Below are positions 34,454 through 45,961 of a DNA stretch of 64,000 nt, piece by piece. Position numbers and translations under genes: made by a program. The notes beneath the pieces are model-generated. The model did not search any database. It had not been told where the DNA came from and saw only the letters and a list, made by a program, of their open reading frames with translations. Source of the stretch: Whalleya microplaca (taxonomy: Eukaryota; Ascomycota; Sordariomycetes; Xylariales; Xylariaceae); assembly GCA_022497155.1 (NCBI GenBank), contig MU385718.1, positions 930,001-994,000 on the forward strand, given 5' to 3'. Each line of letters begins with the position of its first letter. The stretch's first letter is position 1.

Positions 34454-37093
34454 GGTTGCTACTTGGTCACCTTGATTACCTTAGCATGCTGGAAAGAAGA
34501 GGGCGTCACAGTCTAGGAGTATGCGCTCGGACTCGAGTGTGACGTTTGAGGATGGATAGGAGAATAGAAGACGCCAAGTTCATATGACGAAGGCCTCCAC
34601 CGCTGAAAGTCATATATATCAAAAGTGTATGGATCAAATGCTACATGTACTCAAGCTTAGGTAGGTTAGGCAGATGGTGGAAGTTTGTTTTGCAGAACAA
34701 GGCTGAAAGTTGAAGCACGATGATGTCGGCAGCTGGTCGGGTCCAGTGCAATGCAGGGATCAGCATTGGCGGGGCAGCACTTGGCAGACTACCTAGCTGA
34801 CAAGGCTCGATAGCTTTCCACGTCGGGTGTTTGGTCGATCCGGCGTTCGCATGTGGCGTGTACCGCGTGTATCGAGGACCAACCGCCTATTAGCTTCTCT
34901 ATTAGCTTATCCAGGACGGCGGGGCCAACAGGCGCTTACCTAATGAGGTAGGACCTACATACCGTGGTACCCACAGCGTTAAGCTAGTAGGTACTCCGTA
35001 GGTCGTAATCTTGAACTGAACAGTCATACAGAAACGCTCTTCAGACAAGTCTTTTTGAGCACCTTAGGATAGAAAACGCATGCCATTCAGCTTGTCTTAT
35101 TGGATTATCCAGTGTAGCCTATATATGCTTCGTGACTAGTACAGGTACTCGGCCTTTCTTGACTCCTCTAGACAGTACATAGATATTTCAGATGGCTTTG
35201 TTGTAGTGTTCAAATAATGGGCTACCGTTAGTGGAAAGTGCATTGATCAGTGTTCTACTCAACTCAATGTCTTCCGGTATCAGGGTAGATACTCGTCTAC
35301 TCTGGGGCGTTTCGATGCTGACTACAGGGTAATATATCGGCTAGTGTTATGTCCAATTCTCAACATGATCTCGTACCTTGGTAGATGGGTGTACACCGAG
35401 TAGGCAGAAAGAGTCGGTGTCAAATCAGCACTTAGTAAGGAGACATGTTTGTCTCTTCGTTCCCTCACTGCTGTTAACTTTATCATTACTTCTCTCTCTC
35501 TCTTACATACGAACTTCAAATACCACTATCCAACACGCTCTGGATGCTGAGTATGCATTGTTTTTGCCTTGCAAACTGTTTTCAGCAGGAACCAACCCCC
35601 TCAGGGTTACATAAAGGAGGCTATGTCTAAGCGCATGGCTAATTATAAAAGCTTAATAAAGCCCAGAAAGTGTCTTTAATTCCCAGTGTCATATTTCATC
35701 TTATTAACAATAGGCCTTCCAGCATTATACAGTCTTCAAGTCTAGTTTTACTAATGTTGACGAGGAGAATACCCTAACCTCCGCATGTGACAAGCCCAAC
35801 GTATGGGCCTAAATGCTATCAGCCGGGCAGTCTCTGACCTTGATTTATTCAGCGAGTAAATAACACCACTGCAATTAATGAACCCATTTTCGGAGTTAAG
35901 CGTATGCAACTTTGTCAAGTGGTTACGCTTATTTCCATCCGACTCAGCCACCGCCGTCACGCGGCAGCAAAGACCGAATAGCTGCAGGATATGCCCAACT
36001 ACTTTGACCGGCGCCAATAATGAGAATCAACAGGCCGAGGAGTTGACGTAACCGAACCAGCGAATGCCATCATGAAAGCTCACCCTTTCATGATGCTCTG
36101 TCCTCTTCATGCTTCGCGGGGATGGAGGTTCTTGACTGAACAGCTTGAGAATATCGTCTCTAGATTCTAAGTCAATGCCCATAACTATAGGAAATATATC
36201 TCAGAATTCATAAAGTGCTCTAGGAATAGAAATAGAAGTACGATCAGACGTCGAATCGCTTAGCGTTTGCTCAATACGACTCTAGAACGATGACGTATTC
36301 GGCTACCAGCGTTAGCCATTTGCATACGGTACTCCAAATTGCCTACGTATGGATCGTACGTGTTTGTTGTACGTACGTTTTCGACCAACTTCATTATCCC
36401 GCAAATCAGGGGTCTAGCAACCGGACCGGCTATCCGTACCAGCCGTCGGTGAGCCCACGCCTAAGGCCCCAAGCTACCTTAATAGATGCTGATATACAAT
36501 GAAAACATCTATATTGGCGGAATCTATATTGACGGAACTAACCGATCCTAGATTGGGACATTTCTCCCGTCGACACCGTATCTACTTCGTTCTATCAATT
36601 CGCTCGTATATTTGGCCAGAGACAGCTCGTTTGGCCTCGTAACTACCAAACTAATATCTGCGAGCTGACATCGTCCCAAAGTAACTCTGATAGTCAGCTG
36701 GCCTTTGGGATCCAGGGGATCTTCCAAGTTGCGACTCAAGTGTATATATGTATTGCGCATCTAAACTCGTAAATCTGCAGCTCTAGCCTGCATTCTTAAA
36801 AATAAAAACAAACCAATGGAAAGCCCTGATGCGCAGCAATAGCTGAACTCGATATATATGACCCAGCGATATATGCTCGCCAACTATACACACCATTCCT
36901 AGCTACCAGAATCTGCAGCTGAGAGAGCCCATACCCTATCCCATACCCTATCACAGACCCCTGAGGCGTGTGCCTTCAGCCTCTCCTCGATCCCGTCATC
37001 AGCCCGCCATATGACGGGCCATCAACAGCCCGTCCCACCCCAGCAAATCATCCACGGCCACAAACTCGCCCCATACGTTACTCCCTAACCTTA
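34454..37093. other. Gene-poor stretch of about 2.6 kb
   Basis: No supported gene. An 11-bp perfect inverted repeat with a 6-bp loop lies at 36068-36095 (arms CATCATGAAAG). Short open frames are scattered and unconvincing. Confidence 0.4.
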
Positions 37094-37369
37094 TCACTTC
37101 GCCCGCGGCCTAACATTGTCTTCTTTCCGGTCCGAATCGCCCTTCCGCCAGGACACATCCGCAGTCCCGCCCTTCCGGTCCTTGTTGTTCCGGGCAGCCA
37201 TATCCGCGCGCTTGGCGAAGGAGTCCTACACGAAAAAGCAGGTAAGCACCAACCATATTGATCTGAAGGTACGGTCGTCTCGTAATAACAAGGTGGACGG
37301 ACGTACGGTCTTACCGCGGGCTTTGCTGATTCTCTCGGCTGCCTTGTCGTCCATCTTGCTCGGCCCCAT
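37094..37369 (-). CDS. Small charged protein, 64 aa, unknown function
   Basis: Two short exons, 37369-37307 and 37225-37094, with an 81-bp intron (GTACGT donor, TAG acceptor) in phase 0. The product starts MGPSKMDDKAAERISKARG and continues DSFAKRADMAARNNKDRK, ending RPRAK. It is hydrophilic, Lys/Arg/Asp-rich and likely disordered. The Lys/Ala/Arg repeats recall small stress-type fungal proteins with SMP/LEA-like motifs, but I cannot confirm that. A competing donor GTAAGA two codons upstream would put exon 2 in a frame without this composition, so GTACGT is preferred. A run of alternating AT resembling a TATA box lies about 210 bp upstream (37577-37586). The gene is easily missed because neither exon is long. 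Confidence 0.6.
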
Positions 37370-38864
37370 CGTCTTCGTCGAGGCAGAGAGAGAGAGAGGC
37401 AGAGTGGGAATACGGGGACGCCGATGGGCGTTCAGGGGGGGGTCGAGACTGATTGGGCTCGAAGTCCGAATATTCCAAGCGAAGGGTACGGTATGACGTG
37501 CCAGTGGCGAACGGAACACGAGTTGTAAAGGAGATATGTATGGTACTTGAAGTCTATGGTTGACGGCGAGCGTCGAATATATATACAAGGCTCACGTTGC
37601 GCCAGCAAAGCGATAAGACCGATGTTTTCTTATTCCGGTTCTTATCCCGGCTCACCCCCCCATCCAACCCATGTTATATCAGGCAACGTGCTAAGGCCTC
37701 CTTTTTTGCTTTTTCCTCCAGCTAGAGAAGCCTGCGCCTGTCATCAGGGTCGCTTGGCCTATTTAGTGTGCAGCAGCAGATCATCGGCAGCGGGAACCCC
37801 TTGCTCGGCTACCCTATAGGGGAGGCAGGAAAGCTACATGCAGAAAGGCAATGCACGGCCGTAGCAAACGTAACGGCAGGCCACATTCCGCCGGTTGAAC
37901 ATGCAGGATATCACCTCACTTGATGGGAGAGTGTCATAAGGCTGGGAATGCGGAGCATACCCAGTACGCCGGTCGTGGCTCCGACCAGAAATCCATTTGT
38001 GATTAGACAAGGTGTGCCCGGACCAGTCCATTCAGCTGGGCCCAGGGCCAGAAGACGAAGTATCAGACCCGGGAAACCCCCACTGCATGCTGACGGAAAC
38101 CATGCAGGAACAGGTTTCATTCGCGTTGGTTACCACAACAAGCAGGATGTTTGTTGCTCGGCCCCCTGGTGTTCAATGATGCACAAGTGGCATACGACTG
38201 CCTGCCGCAAGCTGGTCCATAAAGTCGTGTCTGGAGCACGTCGGAACAGACGGCGTCAGAGATACAGTAGATGAGGCAAATGAATAAAGTGCTGCTATGA
38301 GCCTACAACCGAGGCTCTACTAGCATAGCCTGACGCTGGGCATATATATTGAGCCGCAAGGGATTGGTTGGAAGAAAGGCTGGAGCCCGAAAATCCGGCA
38401 CCAAGTCGGGTAGGGTAGCAACGTGCTCAGCCGTATTGATGATAATCCCTGGAACCTAACGAGGCCTGATCAGAGCCCTGCTTGGCTGGATAAGACCAGA
38501 GGCTTTCCAGGGTTCGACAATGGAGAAATAAGCTAGCAACGCTGCGGGACCAGTCTAGCTGCTTGGTGTTCGGTTTGCCTGTATGCTGACTCCCAATGAA
38601 GTGTTTTGCCTAGATTCCTTAGTGAGATCATGTTCCATCTAGCCCTAACATGTGCACATTAGCACATATATATGCTAGCCAAGACCTAAGAGGAACTAGT
38701 CAACTCGGGAGTTAGTAAGACCATGCCTGTAATATGTTTCTCAGAAGGCTAATAGAATGTGAGGAGCGTTCCTGTAAATTGCGTATATCATGACTGGCAG
38801 AAGGAACCGCTACCTAACTACACTAACCATCCAGACTCGTATGGGAGACCATCATGCGAGACAA
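37370..38864. other. Intergenic region between two minus-strand genes
   Basis: Upstream sequence of the 64-aa gene and downstream sequence of the desaturase. No gene or repeat was recognised. Confidence 0.4.
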
Positions 38865-40594
38865 TTAATGGCTGTGGCCATACAGGAGATCATCGCTCTC
38901 GGCAATTACTTTCTGGCATTTGGCAAGAATAGCTGCTTGCCTCGATACTTCAGCCAGTGTTCCAACCACATGTTTGTTGCCGTCCACAAAACCGTATAAG
39001 GCATACGGGATGCCAACATCGTTGCAAAAGTCTTGCACAAGTTTCTGAGTGCGACGAAGGTTATGACGCGGAATTCGAGGGTATAGATGGTGTATGACCT
39101 GGAACTGTAAGCCACCATGGAAGAAATCTAGCCATTGGGGACAGTCAATGTCCATGGTCGTGCGGAGCATCTTCTGGGGAAACGACTCGTGGGGGCCTAG
39201 ATCAGATGTGCTCATTGCGAAATGCGACAGGCAAATCTGTGCATGGACAGGCATAGTTACCATGTGGCTGACGAGAACAAAGACAAATCTATCCCAATTG
39301 GTGGGAATCGATCTGTACACGACGCCGTAGCCAAACCAAGTCCAGAAAAAGCACTGGCCGGCAATCTCGAGCCACCTGTGCCACCACGCCGGTCCTTTTC
39401 GTGGACCTAAGCCTAGGAAAAGATACTCGAACGACAGGCGATACAAATTGAAGCGCCCGAAGAGAAGTATAACGTAATACGTATATTGTTGAACGCCGAG
39501 CAAGAACTTTGCCGCAAGATCGTATTCCATTATACGGTCATAGTAAGTGGAACGCAGAGACTCGAGAAGCCGGTGAGACACGGCCAAGAACGGCATATGC
39601 TGAATATCCGGATCGTCGTCAGGTGAGTTCGTGACAATGTGATGAACGTTATGATTCCGCTTCCACCATCCCAGGGAGAGACCACCAAGGAAGTCGGCAA
39701 TGATGATACCGATTACGGTATCAGTATGGAAGTCGTGGGTGATGCCCATGTGGCCGGCATCGTGGGCGGAGAAGACGAGTTGGTGCCAGAAGGCACCCAA
39801 ACATGCCGCACTCATGACGTACCAGCCCCAGTGCAGAAAGAGAAATGAGAGGCCAGCGAGAGTAGAATACCGGCTGATCTCGATAGCATAGGACCTATAA
39901 CTACACTTGTAGAGACCTTCGGCCTTGATCCGTTCGTGTAGGGCCCGATACTTCGAGACAATGCTGTCTTGGGTTGCGAAGTCCAATGAAGGGTACTTTT
40001 CCAGGTCGAGAGTGGTCTTCTCCATGGTGACAGTGTCCAGGTATGACATGCCATCATTCACTTCCACCGAAGAGACCGAGGAGGCAGAAGGGGAACTTGG
40101 TGAGTGGTCGGCGGCATATCGTCTGCGTAATGTAGGTCCAGCAGTATCGAAGACTGGTGAAGAGCTACGAGAGCTGGGGCTGCTCGAGTCTGCCGTCGAC
40201 GTCGCATCGCATTCAACATCGGCGCTCTCGTCCGGTAATGGCCTGAACTTGCCTCCCTGGATAGGAGGGACGAAATTCGACCATCGTCCCTCGATCCTCC
40301 CAATGCGATAACGGTTCATCTGTTGCCTTGCCTCGGCGGAATGCAAACTGTTGGACGCTATGATGTCAGAGACTCCAGCTTCCAAATGGGTGAGATTGGG
40401 GAGACGAACGCGGTGACCTCGTCGGTGGCATCTCGGCCAACCATATGCAAGATGGCCTTGTCACCACCCGGGTGGTACTGAAGCCAAGGATCCGCCTTTA
40501 CCACATATTGGTCAAGAATGAAGACGGCTCGTCCATCGGCGATCAAGCCTTCGATCTCTCTTCTCGACAGTATCGGGTAGGTCTTTTCAACCAT
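38865..40594 (-). CDS. Sphingolipid delta-8 desaturase (cytochrome b5 fusion), with a splice or frame problem
   Basis: Membrane desaturase that introduces the delta-8 double bond into the long-chain base of fungal glucosylceramides. The N-terminal segment (40594 to about 40406) is a cytochrome b5 domain with the haem motif HPGG (LQYHPGGDKAILHMVGRDATDE). The rest (about 40347 to 38865) has three His boxes, HDAGH, HNVHH and QVIHH, with membrane segments between them. The Gln in the third box is the front-end desaturase mark. A Ser-rich insert separates the b5 part from the desaturase core. The two parts lie in different frames across about 58 bp that look like an intron. The only plausible donor (GTCTCC at 40405) is phase 0 and the best acceptor (AACAG ending at 40348) needs phase 2. 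Either an indel or error is present or an unusual splice is used. Confidence 0.83.
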
Positions 40595-43500
40595 GATGCC
40601 TTTTGAAAGTCTCTGCAAGTCTCGAAAGGAATTGGGTGGTCGAATTGGAGATAGATTTGCACCGGTTTAGGCGTACATGTCGGCCTGTTGGCAAAAGGGT
40701 CCTGGGTTGATAAATTTATTATTTAAAGGGGATGGGCGAAGTCAATTGAGTTTTACGTAGCACTCACTTCAGGTAGGAGGTAGTAGCCGGTAGTAGGCAG
40801 GCAGGTAAGTAGATACGAGGTACCAATTGGAACTGCCAATCTCCAAACTGCGAAGAGCGGTGGGACAAAGTGGGGTGCTTCTGTCAAGCTTGATTGGAAG
40901 GAACCCCTGAAGCATCGTCCAATGGAGGGACGGGCATCAGCAGATGGCCGTTACATCTGGGCTCACCAAGCCACAGACCCCGCACTAGCTTCTCTTTATC
41001 TGCAATTGATAACGTATCAAATGCAGATGACGGATGATAACAGAATCGAGAGGTCCACTACCTACGCAATACATACCGGTATTTCTCACGAGTCCGGTTA
41101 CTCCACTAAACCAGCCTCATACCTACATGTACCTGCTGTATCGACCTAGGTATACACATTAACCCAACTCCTAGCTGCCTAGGCAGCTGCTAGGAAAGGT
41201 AAAGTATGTACCTGACAAGTCCTGCAGTTGCAAAGAGTTTTTTCTACATGGGCTTTTCAACCGAGGTACACCTGTTCACTGCATATATCTAGATGCTTTA
41301 CCTTGCTTTTCATACCTCTTTATATCTATGTAGTCATCAAGAGGAAGCCGAGCATCTCATATAGTTCCTATTCAAGTATCTGCAAAGACATGGTTTTCTT
41401 TTCTTTTTCGGGAAGTACGGTTCGAAGCGAAGTTCCGAAGTTCGCTTCGGAACGTACGGAAAGGGTCCAGAGCAAGGCAAGCTGGCGTATCCTTTCCCGG
41501 TTAGTGACTGATACCTACGCAGTAGCTTCGATATATCACCTCTATGATGCGTCAAGAATTGGTTCGGCACCATGGGAGTGTATAGCACTTAATATAAGCA
41601 GCTATCAAGAACTTCAAGACTTATTTGAATGAAAGGAGAGGGCGTATTATTATGTGATTATATATCCACGAGTACCTATTCATGACGAAGATGATACAGA
41701 TAGCTTAAACACAAGTATAGGATGGCCCCTTATTTGCCTATCTATGTATACATACATTACTAACCCGTGGCACTTATTACACCGCTATTCATCTACAATT
41801 TTCTTCACTTTGAGAACCCTAGTCCATTTGAGGTTACGACTTCTAGGGCATATCGGTTTCAAGGTCGCACCATAAGCATCAAGGTCTACCCTATCTTGGA
41901 TCCATCGCTATACACAGTCCCAGATCAGTCAATATGTCGTCTTGAAAGGACTGCGAGCTAGCTTCAAAAATCGGTCGCATAACCAGCTGAGGCTCAGAAT
42001 ATAGTCTGGAATAAGATACGAGTGATGCTCGAGTATATACTAGAGCCTGGATGCTTCACTATCCCCTGAGCCGGTAGTGAAATCGTCCTGTCGATCCTTC
42101 CCTGTATCAACACTCATCAAGAATAAGTTCATGTCTTTGTTGTCTGTTAAAAATAACAGATCGAAAAGAATTGTCCTCATACTGTACCTGCCCGGCTATA
42201 TCTACGTTGGAAGGCATTCACATCATTTGGTGGATACCTGTTAAGTTCGACTCTATAGATCAAGAGGTCGTTACCCATCACTAGTACATAGCGATCGAAC
42301 GTTGTCCCAATCGTATTGGTCCTTAGATTAAATATGGGTTCCTCATATGATCAAGAGTCGAACGATGTCAACCACGATTCTTCACGAACCGAACCTATCC
42401 ATCTAACTCCACGACTCATGTCCCTAGTAAGGCTCACATTCTGGTTGTCTATAGTGACGCCCCACCATCATATCTCTGGAACTCCCCCCCCCTCTCTCTG
42501 GAATCTTAATATTGTTTTGTAGTCTCTTAGTTAGGGTTGCATTTCGGAGGCGTGATATGTAGACCTGCGAGGCCTCAGAAACCTTCATTAGTCATCACGC
42601 GGAAAACTTTTCAGTAATGATTAAAGACTGTTTCGTTTAAGGCGATATGAAATTGTTGCTCTAAAGCATACCCTTCATTGCCAAAGTCTATATGCCGCTA
42701 GTCCCCTCCCCCTATCACTCAGCATATTATTTGCGCATTCGTCAGGAAACCAGCTAAACCAAGGAATGCATATTTTGATCAAACACATTTTCGTACTCTT
42801 TAAAACTTAATTCAGGGGCCTTTAGAACTGAGTATAAGCGGAGGTTTCAATCTATTAAGAACCTGGTAATTACCTAATATCTGATTAGAATTTTATAAGG
42901 AATATTGAGACAGTCGTTAAACTAGACGACCTTTTAACTCAAACACAAAGTAATTGATTGCTAAAGGACTCATCAATGTAGTCAACACGTACTGGAGCTA
43001 GAGCTCATGTTCATCTAAAACGAATCAATCAGCTGTCAATATTTGGATGCAGATACCCCTTTCTCACTGTCGAACACAAGGAACAGCCGCGGGCGAATTG
43101 TTATATGATGATTTTAGGATCCATGAAACGCCGGAAGAAAGATAACCGAAGCCATTATGTGAAGTATATAACTCAAGTTGTACTTTATATAGGACTGCGG
43201 ATGTTTCAAGGCATTTGGCAACACACTTGCTGACTTGTTTATGACGCAGAAACTTCCCCCTTTTCCTTTCAAGCTTTATAAAATCTCACGTACATGCCTG
43301 AAAACACCTGAGATGAATACTATAGGCTTTCAAGTTCTTACTTCTGACATAAACTTGTGAACAAATCAATATGCGGCTCATGTCTCACATACATATGGGC
43401 TATCATCTGACGCCGTCCGTATGCAGCGATCATCCATGTATGTTGGTCGGCATTTCGACTTGTGCAGTATTGGCATCCAAATCAATCCACCCCAAAGTGC

Positions 43501-44332
43501 TACAAACACAAGCTTAGATGCAGCAAAGGACTGCCAACTGCTTACCCCTACCAGTCTTAGGTGCATATTCAAGGTCATCAAGCACAATTATGTAGTGTTC
43601 ATGACTCACCTTGACGTAATATTGGGGGCTAAGGAAGTGCACAAGATACAGAGAATCAAGTTTGAAATTCAGAAAGAGTATATATAGATGCCTGATTCCA
43701 TCCAGCCACTCGTCCGTACAAGAGAAACCGAAACCCTTTTCGCCCTATGCCATTGCTCACTCAATCGCTCATTAAGTACCCAAAATAAGAAGTTGTCAAA
43801 CCAGTACAGTGTCCTTCACATGTATACAAGATTTTGATATGGAAATTATTTCCCTGAAACACCTGTTCATACCGGGGGAAGATTCCCTCACGGTCACATA
43901 TGCGTGTACTCCCCTTAGATTTTTCTAGCTTCCCCAGCCTTGTCGTTGTCGTACTGTTCATCCAAATCTCTGACCTGCGCCACGTTGCCTGACCCTGCTT
44001 CAGTAAGAGAGGTGCAGACTCACGGGGCAAGACAGGTTCTGTCGATTTCACCATCATTAGTGTATGTGTCTCGGCGGATAGCCACAGTACAAGCACACAT
44101 ATACTTATGTACAATATGTACGCGATGGTATGGTTTTCGTGTGGAACATTGATATCATGCTAGCCCGAATCAAAAACGTCATCCTGCCGCTTCACCCAGC
44201 AGGAACCAAGTAAATAAATATTTGTCCCTTTTACTTGCGTTCAGGTCCATGGTATGGGGTGCGCTTGCCGTCGAATTCGTTCACGACTCGGCGATAGCGA
44301 CCCACCATGGACCCGGATCCGTCGTCGGCTAG
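40595..44332. other. Gene-poor stretch of about 3.7 kb
   Basis: Apart from a near-perfect inverted repeat at 41415-41457, no supported feature. Short frames (41228-41632, 41337-41588, 43421-43687) lack domains. The part from 42600 to 43400 is strongly AT-rich. Confidence 0.4.
41415..41457. repeat. Inverted repeat, 17-bp arms
   Basis: Arms GTACGGTTCGAAGCGAA (41415-41431) and TTCGCTTCGGAACGTAC (41441-41457) pair with two mismatches around a 9-bp loop that itself repeats the TTCCGAAG motif. It lies in a gene-free region. Function unknown. Confidence 0.75.
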
Positions 44333-45961
44333 TCAATCGCGGTGCGACGCCCAGCGGCTGGGCCGGTTGCCGATGCAGCTGATGCTGTCGCTGGGCGCGA
44401 CGCTCTCGATGTCGTCCTCCCAGCCGCCCTGGCTCTCGGGCAGGTCGATGTTGCGCGCCGCCGAGACGCGGCTGCTGGTCTGGCGGCTGAGCCCGGGCCG
44501 CTTCGCCGTCGCCGTCGAGTAGTAGCTCGGGGCCCGGGACTGCGCCCGTGTCGGCGGGGCGGTTTCGACCGAGGGCATTCGAGGCGCCATCGGCCGGACG
44601 GTGCCGGCGGACGCGTCGGTGCGCGCCGACACCCAGGTCTCGGCCTCGGCGGGCCGGGGCACCGTGCCGTGTCTCGAGCCGGGGCGGCTGCGGAAGTCGC
44701 TCTCGGCGTAGTGTCTGGGGGGTGATGCCTTGCTGTGCCTCTTGGGTGTTGCGGTGCCTCTCGATGAGGCGTAGCTCCGACCATCGTCGTCACCCATGAG
44801 CTTGGTGAAGCTGGAGTACTTCGAGCCGGCCTGGCTGTGGTACTCCTTGTCCATCAAAAGCCTCGGTGTTTCGCTGTTCTTCGAAGAATTGCTTTGGTGT
44901 TCCACGTCGGCAATCATGAGCGGCCGCCTCCCCGTGCCTGCCTCGCTGCGGCGACGGGACCTGCTAGTCGTCGTGGTGTAGTGGCTACCATGCTGACTCG
45001 CACGATCGTCGATGTCCTCCATTACTCTACTTTTCGCCGGGCCACCGACCTGAGAGTACCGGGCTACATGGCTCGGCGGCGGGTACTTTTTCGAGGGCTT
45101 CTGCTGCGCATATTCCTCGGGGTAGTGGATCTTCTCCACGGTCCTTTCGATCTCAACGTACCTAGGTCGATGGTTCGGGTGCGGATCTGGATACGATGCG
45201 CGTCGTTGAGCATTTGGTGACGCATCATCAAATTCCTGGCGCGGAGCGTTCTGGCGTTCGTTCCTCGACATGACATAGGTCAATGCACCGCCCACGGCAG
45301 CACCAACGGCTGCAGCTCCAAGAACACCACCGAAGACAGCACCGGTACTGTATCCCTTGGGGTTCTCTCGCGGCGGAGGCTCAACAGTCGAAGTCGTGAC
45401 GCTTCGCCGCAGCGTGGGCTGCACGGGCTGTATGGGCTGTGGCTCCCGTGGAGTCAACGCAACACCGGCAGCAGAGGGGGTGATAGACCTCGGAGTAGCT
45501 GAGGTGGCTACATCTAAGTTCCAATCAAGGATACGGCTGACTTCGGCGGAGGTAGATTGTGTGTGACGCACGGTTGAACCTCCATGTCTGCTAGGGTAGT
45601 CCGGAGGAGGACAGACCACTACCTCCATTATGTTGCCGTCCCGGTCGGTGATCGCTGCACGGCTTTCGCCAACAGCGTCGATCACCGAGTCAGGATTCGC
45701 ACGCAGGGCGGCTGCGCGGAAAGCGGATACAACCGAGGGGGAGTGGGCCGAAAGGACCAGGCGTGAAGCTCTCAGCGGTTGACTGGCGCCCACCTTCTTG
45801 ACTTCGAAGACAGGGTCCGGGGTTGGTGAGGTGGTGTCACCATATATTATGGACGAGGAATTGGCAGAGATATATCGAAGTTTTAATGGTTGGCAGGTTG
45901 CTGAGTAGAATGAAGCGGATGAGGGGAGGTCTCTGACTTGAACAAATGGTAGGACCTGCAT
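44333..45961 (-). CDS. VOC (glyoxalase-like) domain protein with one membrane segment and a disordered tail
   Basis: Single exon, 542 aa. Residues 1-116 resemble a vicinal-oxygen-chelate domain: LPFVQVRDLPSSASFYSATC at the start (first beta-alpha unit) and AAITDRDGNIMEVV at its end (the usual D-P/D-G-N-x-x-E strand). A Gly/Ala-rich hydrophobic stretch at about 206-231 (AVFGGVLGAAAVGAAVGGAL) looks like a membrane segment or glycine-zipper helix. The remaining 310 residues are Ser/Arg/Pro-rich and likely disordered, with many SR and SP pairs. Only some of the metal-ligand positions can be guessed, so activity is uncertain. The ATG at 45961 starts directly with the domain. The fusion of a VOC domain to a membrane anchor and long tail is the odd part. 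Confidence 0.72.
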   Translation of the reverse strand: MQVLPFVQVRDLPSSASFYSATCQPLKLRYISANSSSIIYGDTTSPTPDPVFEVKKVGASQPLRASRLVLSAHSPSVVSAFRAAALRANPDSVIDAVGESRAAITDRDGNIMEVVVCPPPDYPSRHGGSTVRHTQSTSAEVSRILDWNLDVATSATPRSITPSAAGVALTPREPQPIQPVQPTLRRSVTTSTVEPPPRENPKGYSTGAVFGGVLGAAAVGAAVGGALTYVMSRNERQNAPRQEFDDASPNAQRRASYPDPHPNHRPRYVEIERTVEKIHYPEEYAQQKPSKKYPPPSHVARYSQVGGPAKSRVMEDIDDRASQHGSHYTTTTSRSRRRSEAGTGRRPLMIADVEHQSNSSKNSETPRLLMDKEYHSQAGSKYSSFTKLMGDDDGRSYASSRGTATPKRHSKASPPRHYAESDFRSRPGSRHGTVPRPAEAETWVSARTDASAGTVRPMAPRMPSVETAPPTRAQSRAPSYYSTATAKRPGLSRQTSSRVSAARNIDLPESQGGWEDDIESVAPSDSISCIGNRPSRWASHRD

